This document shows positions 32,784-36,655 of a stretch of 36,655 bases of DNA, piece after piece (the first letter of the stretch is position 1; the number at the start of each line of letters is the position of its first letter). The stretch comes from 43-108 sp001915545 (GTDB lineage Bacteria > Bacteroidota > Bacteroidia > Bacteroidales > Bacteroidaceae), in assembly GCA_902491215.1 (NCBI GenBank), contig CABUGV010000035.1, positions 1-36,655 on the forward strand, read 5' to 3'. Below the pieces are notes generated by a model. That model did no database searches, was not told the DNA's origin, and worked only from the letters and a program-made list of their open reading frames with translations. The position numbers and the translations under genes are program-made.

Positions 32784-34523
32784 ATGGAAAAACTAAAATA
32801 CCTTCTACTGCTAATACTTGCAACAACAATCTATTCTTGCTCAAACAATGAAACACAAGACAAACTTAATGATATAAGTACCTACGTTTGCTCCAATCCA
32901 GACAGTGCAAGGAAAGAGTTAAACAAAATAAACAAGTTAGAACTTACGACAGAACAACTTCGTGCACATCATGCTTTGTTAACATGTGAAAGCAATTATT
33001 TTTCAAGACGCGAAATTAAAGATTCTATATTAAATATCGCATCTAAATATTTTATCCAGAATAAAAAAGGCACTGTATCGCAGCAAATGGAAACAAGGCT
33101 TTTACAATTATTTATGACTATAAATTATGAAGCAGAGAAAGCTTTACCAGAGCTTTTGCTTATGGAGAAAAATATTGATAATTTATCTTCACCACACTAT
33201 AAAGCGATGTTAGAAAGTTTCATAGTCGCTATCTATTATAATAACCACGAGTATGAAAAAATGCTTGAATATTCATACAAAGAATTAGAATATGCTAAAG
33301 AAGGCAATATTGCATCAAAGATTATAAATAGTAATATACATATAGGTACAGCTTATAAGAATATGAATAAATTAGATTCAGCATATATATATTATTCATC
33401 TTTTAAGAAATATGAAAATATACTTGATTCCACAGTATTGTCAGTTGCTTATCACAATATGGCAATAATAATTAACATGATGGGAACGCATGATAAGAAA
33501 AACATTGAAAATTGTTTGCTAAAATCTATATCGTTCAATAACGACAGAGAAGATATCGCAAAAACATATATGAAAATTGCAGATTACTATTACAATATTA
33601 ATAAAAAAGAAAAAGCAGACAGTTTTTTAAACATATTCCATAAAAGCATAAGAAAAAATGATTACGACTCATATTACAACATATCAAAAACACTAAACAA
33701 CTATTATGAAAAAACAAGCAATATAGATTCTGCAAATAAATACAAGGGAGAAATGCTGAAATACCGCATAATGCGAGATTCCGCAATAAGAGCCAGTCAT
33801 GTTACTGAAATAACACACCAAAGCGAGATTGACAATATAGAAGAACAGTTGCAGGAAAAGACTGCAACGATTGCCGTTACTTCTACAGTCGTGGTTGCCG
33901 GACTCGCATCCATGCTGTTTTTATTATATAGAAGAAAGAAAGTGAAGCTTGGACTTGATTATGCTGACAACGTAAGAAAGTTAGAGGGTACTTTGGCTGA
34001 ATTAGAGGAAGCAAGGCTGGCCCTGCGCAACGCACAAGAGAAACAGCTCTCGGCCGAGGCTGAAATGGAGGCAAGGAAAGATGCATCGAAAGAGGTTGAA
34101 CAGATGAAGCAGGAAGTGAAAAAAGCATCAGAGAACTCCAAAAAGCTGAAAGACGCCACAGAACAGCACTGCATAAAGATTCTGACAACTATTTTCAAGA
34201 ACGGAGGCAAGGACTTCAAGGCAATGGAGGTACTGACGGAAGGAATGTATCCTGCCATGAACGATGCCTACAGGACGATGAAAGGCGGACGCAGATTTCT
34301 TGATTCACTCACAGAAGAATGCAAGACACTCAGCAACCGCGACATATTCGTGTGCATACTCTATCACGAAGGCGTCACGGACGAGAACGCCATATCAGGC
34401 ATACTGCATACTACAGTGGGAACTTTCAGAACCATGAAAAGCCGTCTGAAGAAAAAGCTGGAAGATGCTCAGGAATGCGAGACGGCAAAGGAAATTGTCA
34501 GGAAAATGTCAGACAAATTTTAA
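32784..34523 (+). CDS. Membrane-anchored TPR / coiled-coil / HTH regulator, second copy
   Basis: From ATG 32784 the protein has 579 residues and a lipoprotein signal peptide (MEKLKYLLLLILATTIYSCS, Cys19). An upstream start at 32556 would bury this signal and run through operator-like repeats, so I reject it. TPR-like helices fill about 40-340 (for example HNMAIIINMMGTH, YMKIADYYYNIN). A transmembrane helix lies at about 363-382 (IAVTSTVVVAGLASMLFLL), followed by RRKK. A coiled coil covers about 390-465, and a DNA-binding end about 515-560 (LSNRDIFVCILYHEGVTDEN, ISGILHTTVGTFRTMKSRLK). The design equals that of the 630-residue protein at 5693-7585. The first two-thirds are very AT-rich and the DNA-binding third is much less so. 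It probably controls the divergent barrel gene. Confidence 0.85.
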   Translation: MEKLKYLLLLILATTIYSCSNNETQDKLNDISTYVCSNPDSARKELNKINKLELTTEQLRAHHALLTCESNYFSRREIKDSILNIASKYFIQNKKGTVSQQMETRLLQLFMTINYEAEKALPELLLMEKNIDNLSSPHYKAMLESFIVAIYYNNHEYEKMLEYSYKELEYAKEGNIASKIINSNIHIGTAYKNMNKLDSAYIYYSSFKKYENILDSTVLSVAYHNMAIIINMMGTHDKKNIENCLLKSISFNNDREDIAKTYMKIADYYYNINKKEKADSFLNIFHKSIRKNDYDSYYNISKTLNNYYEKTSNIDSANKYKGEMLKYRIMRDSAIRASHVTEITHQSEIDNIEEQLQEKTATIAVTSTVVVAGLASMLFLLYRRKKVKLGLDYADNVRKLEGTLAELEEARLALRNAQEKQLSAEAEMEARKDASKEVEQMKQEVKKASENSKKLKDATEQHCIKILTTIFKNGGKDFKAMEVLTEGMYPAMNDAYRTMKGGRRFLDSLTEECKTLSNRDIFVCILYHEGVTDENAISGILHTTVGTFRTMKSRLKKKLEDAQECETAKEIVRKMSDKF

Positions 34524-34568
34524 ATAAGCATGCATGACGCATACAAAAAGAACAAAATTTACTACTCA

Positions 34569-34637
34569 TTTCAACGCCCCAAAAATTGCATATTTTTTCT
34601 GATAAATATTGCTAATATGGAAAAACTTAATTTTTAA
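34569..34637 (+). pseudogene. 5' remnant of a duplicated TPR/HTH regulator
   Basis: This stretch repeats the promoter and start of the regulator: AAAAATTGCATA, then GATAAATATTGCT and AATATGGAAAAACT match 32738-32797 with few differences. The copy reads ATG GAA AAA CTT AAT TTT TAA, so the frame stops after six codons. It lies 45 nt after the intact gene. Confidence 0.6.
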
Positions 34638-34794
34638 AAACATAAAGTTAACGATTCAACACTAAAGCAAGCAACAGAATACAGTTTTAATGCTTCTTAA
34701 ACGCAGTTTTCCCATAGTTTATGCAGAAATTCGGGATAAAAGTATTATTTTGCGGTGTAAAATATGATACCAATATCAAAAATAGCACTCTAAT

Positions 34795-36054
34795 ATGGTA
34801 TTTGAACGTAAGAAATATTTGGATGAACTTATCGCAGGACGCGGGAACGGTCTTGTGAAGATTATAACGGGTGTCAGACGATGTGGAAAGTCTTTCCTGC
34901 TATTTGAAATCTGGCACAACTGGTTGTTGGAACATGGAGTGGCTGGTAATCACATCATAGAAATACAGCTTGATGATTTCCGAAACAAACGGTTGAGAAA
35001 ACCTGATGCCCTACTCGACTATATAGATTCAAAAGTAGTTGATGATGGCAATCCTTATTATATAGTCTTGGATGAGGTACAACTGATAGAAGAATTTGTG
35101 GAGGTTATTCTTAGCTTGACTCACATGAGGAATGTGGACGTGTATGTATCTGGCTCAAACTCTCGTTTTCTTTCAAGCGATGTTGTAACGGAGTTCCGTG
35201 GTAGAGGCGATGAGATACGCATTTGGCCTCTCACCTTTGATGAATATTTCAGCGGCATTGGTGGTGACATACGCAAAGCATGGCTGGACTATTACACCTT
35301 TGGCGGACTTCCACAGGTGGCCTTGCTTGAAACGGAAGAAAAGAAGACTGACTATTTACGCGGTTTGTATGAAACTACTTATCTGCGCGATGTGATTGAG
35401 CGCAATCATCTGCGTAATCCTGAAGGAATGAAGGAACTCGTGCGTGTGCTTGCTTCGGGCATTGGTTCGTCTACCAATCCAACGAGAATAGCCAACACAT
35501 TTCAATCTGCACAAGGTGTAGCCATAAAAAGGGACACGATAAAGCAATACATTGATTACCTGAAAGATTCGTTTCTCATAGAGGAGGCTTTGCGCTACGA
35601 TGTAAAAGGCAGAAAATATATTGGTACAGAAACAAAGTATTACTTTGCCGACATTGGTATTCGTGCTGCCATTCTCAACTATCGTCAACAGGAAGAAAAG
35701 CACATTATGGAAAACATTATCTATAACGAACTTCGTAGCCGTGGATATAATGTTGATGTAGGGCTGGTTGAACTTGGTGGCAAGGACGAGAATGGCAAGT
35801 TTGTCAGAAAGCAGTTGGAGGTTGACTTTGTGGTGAACCGTCCACCATACAGAGTGTATATTCAATCGGCTTTCCACATGCCTACACCCGAGAAGGAACA
35901 GCAAGAACGTCGCCCGTTATTATCAATCAATGACCACTTCCGTAAGATTGTCATTGTTGGTGATGACATTCATCGCAAGGAAGACGAACTCGGAGTATTG
36001 ACTGTTGGATTATTGGATTTCTTGACGGACAAAGATTTACTTGAACAAGGCTGA
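34795..36054 (+). CDS. AAA ATPase with DUF4143 domain
   Basis: The 419-residue protein has an AAA_14-type ATPase domain: Walker A GVRRCGKSFL (residues 26-35), Walker B YYIVLDEVQL (about 88-97), a sensor-like VSGSNSRFLSSD and the FGGLPQVALLE segment typical of this family. The DUF4143 half (about 195-330) includes YLRDVIERNHLRNPEG, DTIKQYIDYLKDSFLI and KYYFADIGIRAAI. The end has LEVDFVVNRP, in the place of a PD-(D/E)XK-like fold. These ATPases are widespread in Bacteroidota, often in many copies and often near mobile DNA. The function is unknown. The gene lies between the 5' and 3' remnants of a decayed regulator copy, so it was probably inserted there. Confidence 0.9.
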   Translation: MVFERKKYLDELIAGRGNGLVKIITGVRRCGKSFLLFEIWHNWLLEHGVAGNHIIEIQLDDFRNKRLRKPDALLDYIDSKVVDDGNPYYIVLDEVQLIEEFVEVILSLTHMRNVDVYVSGSNSRFLSSDVVTEFRGRGDEIRIWPLTFDEYFSGIGGDIRKAWLDYYTFGGLPQVALLETEEKKTDYLRGLYETTYLRDVIERNHLRNPEGMKELVRVLASGIGSSTNPTRIANTFQSAQGVAIKRDTIKQYIDYLKDSFLIEEALRYDVKGRKYIGTETKYYFADIGIRAAILNYRQQEEKHIMENIIYNELRSRGYNVDVGLVELGGKDENGKFVRKQLEVDFVVNRPPYRVYIQSAFHMPTPEKEQQERRPLLSINDHFRKIVIVGDDIHRKEDELGVLTVGLLDFLTDKDLLEQG

Positions 36055-36138
36055 ATGCATTGACGTTATTTAAATAGTACACCCTATAAATCATAATGGG
36101 AAAATGCCGAAATGCCACATAATGTGCAATTCCATTCA

Positions 36139-36319
36139 CGGCCACGAGGCTGAAATATAGGCAAGGAATGATGCATCTAAAGATGTTGAACAGCATGTCA
36201 AGATTTTCAGAACATCGAAGAGCCGTCTGAAGAAAAAGCTGGAAGATGCTCAGGAATGCGAGACGGCAAAGGAAATAATTGTGAAAATGACTGACAAAAA
36301 CAAGCAAATGGTTAAATAG
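36139..36319 (+). pseudogene. 3' remnant of a duplicated TPR/HTH regulator
   Basis: 36139-36196 matches 34053-34111 (GAGGCTGAAAT, AGGCAAGGAA and GTTGAACAG are shared) with several changes and an in-frame TAG. After a jump that deletes about 300 bp it matches 34423-34520. The 56 bp from 36221 are identical to 34440-34495. The copy ends differently (KEIIVKMTDKNKQMVK, stop at 36317-36319), so it comes from a paralogue. The N-terminal and sensor parts are missing. Confidence 0.75.
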
Positions 36320-36345
36320 GGATATTCAGTAAATAGAATAAAATT

Positions 36346-36392
36346 AGCCAACTAATTCATACACAAAGTGTTGCGAATTAGCTGGCTTTTTT
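36346..36392 (+). terminator. Terminator before the insertion sequence
   Basis: AGCCAACTAATTC (36346-36358) pairs with GAATTAGCTGGCT (36375-36387), with one wobble pair, followed by TTTTTG. It lies just after the regulator remnant and just before the insertion sequence. Confidence 0.75.
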
Positions 36393-36402
36393 GTATCTTT
36401 AG

Positions 36403-36655
36403 GTATTCCCCCGAAAATAAGGTTTGACAGCCAAAACGGGGGAAATTCCATGACTAAGATATGGCTAAGATACAAAATATTTCAGAAATTCAGCCTACTT
36501 TGGGCTTTACAGAATTTGATATTATAGAAAAATATCGCAAGAGTTTCAATGAGAGTGAGCTTGGCAGGCTTCACTCGGTGTTTCCGTTTGAGCATATGGC
36601 AAAAGCGGCAGGCTTGTCTGATCATCGTCTGGGACGCAGGAACATCTTCAGCCCT
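36403..36655 (+). mobile_element. Insertion sequence, left end (cut by the window edge)
   Basis: A transposase gene begins at 36461. Just upstream, TTCCCCCG (36406-36413) and CGGGGGAA (36437-36444) form an inverted repeat in the leader. A promoter-like TTG-N20-TATCTTTA lies at 36371-36401, overlapping the terminator. The exact left end of the element and its target duplication cannot be set without the right end. Confidence 0.55.
36461..36655 (+). CDS. Transposase, N-terminal fragment (runs off right edge)
   Basis: The first 65 residues (MAKIQNISEIQPTLGFTEFD, then KYRKSFNESELGRLHS, FPFEHMAKAAGL and LGRRNIFSP) match from memory the N-terminal region of DDE transposases common in Bacteroides and Prevotella. 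The DDE residues themselves lie beyond the window, so the IS family cannot be named with certainty. The frame is open to the end and the start is clear. Confidence 0.72.
   Translation, partial: MAKIQNISEIQPTLGFTEFDIIEKYRKSFNESELGRLHSVFPFEHMAKAAGLSDHRLGRRNIFSP

Overview
This window looks like chromosome from a member of the Bacteroidales, most likely a Prevotella-type organism. The evidence is several promoter-like sequences of the Bacteroidota form (TTTG, about 19-21 nt, TAnnTTTG) and almost no Shine-Dalgarno sites. It also carries two TonB-receptor-like barrels of the OMP_b-brl type, a serC-serA-DUF1015 cluster, DUF5063 followed by a DEDDy exonuclease and an RlmI-type methyltransferase, and a secreted GH51 arabinofuranosidase. 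I see no rRNA, tRNA or CRISPR array.

Left edge (1-3227, minus strand): a very AT-rich operon of a DUF262/DUF1524 (GmrSD-like) nuclease, a PLD-fold protein and a third gene that runs off the window. It has a textbook promoter and looks like an acquired defence island. Next (3417-7585) come a barrel protein and a membrane-anchored TPR/coiled-coil/HTH regulator.

Middle (7991-13426, minus strand): a seven-gene operon. It encodes a 73-aa protein, a 712-aa coiled-coil protein, a DUF4112 membrane protein, an LHH-type HNH/Endo VII nuclease, a lipoprotein, a PH-like protein and a small two-helix membrane protein. It ends in a strong terminator and starts with a long structured leader. I cannot match this set to a named system, and it is my best candidate for something undescribed. 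After a regulatory region full of palindromes and repeats comes a three-gene plus-strand operon (14166-16674): an AbiEi-like winged-helix protein, an AbiEii-like nucleotidyltransferase and a metallophosphoesterase, with overlapping reading frames.

Core block (16767-28171): GH51 arabinofuranosidase coupled to an SPFH protein, MltG, YigZ/IMPACT, DUF1015, SerA, SerC, DUF5063, a 3'-5' exonuclease and an RlmI-like methyltransferase. These are ordinary housekeeping genes with clear hairpin terminators.

Right part (28358-36655): an unrecognised secreted protein, then a second barrel gene divergent from a second TPR/HTH regulator, so the module of 3417-7585 recurs here. Downstream lie the 5' and 3' remnants of a decayed paralogue of this regulator, and an AAA/DUF4143 ATPase gene sits between them. 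The window ends inside a transposase gene of an insertion sequence.
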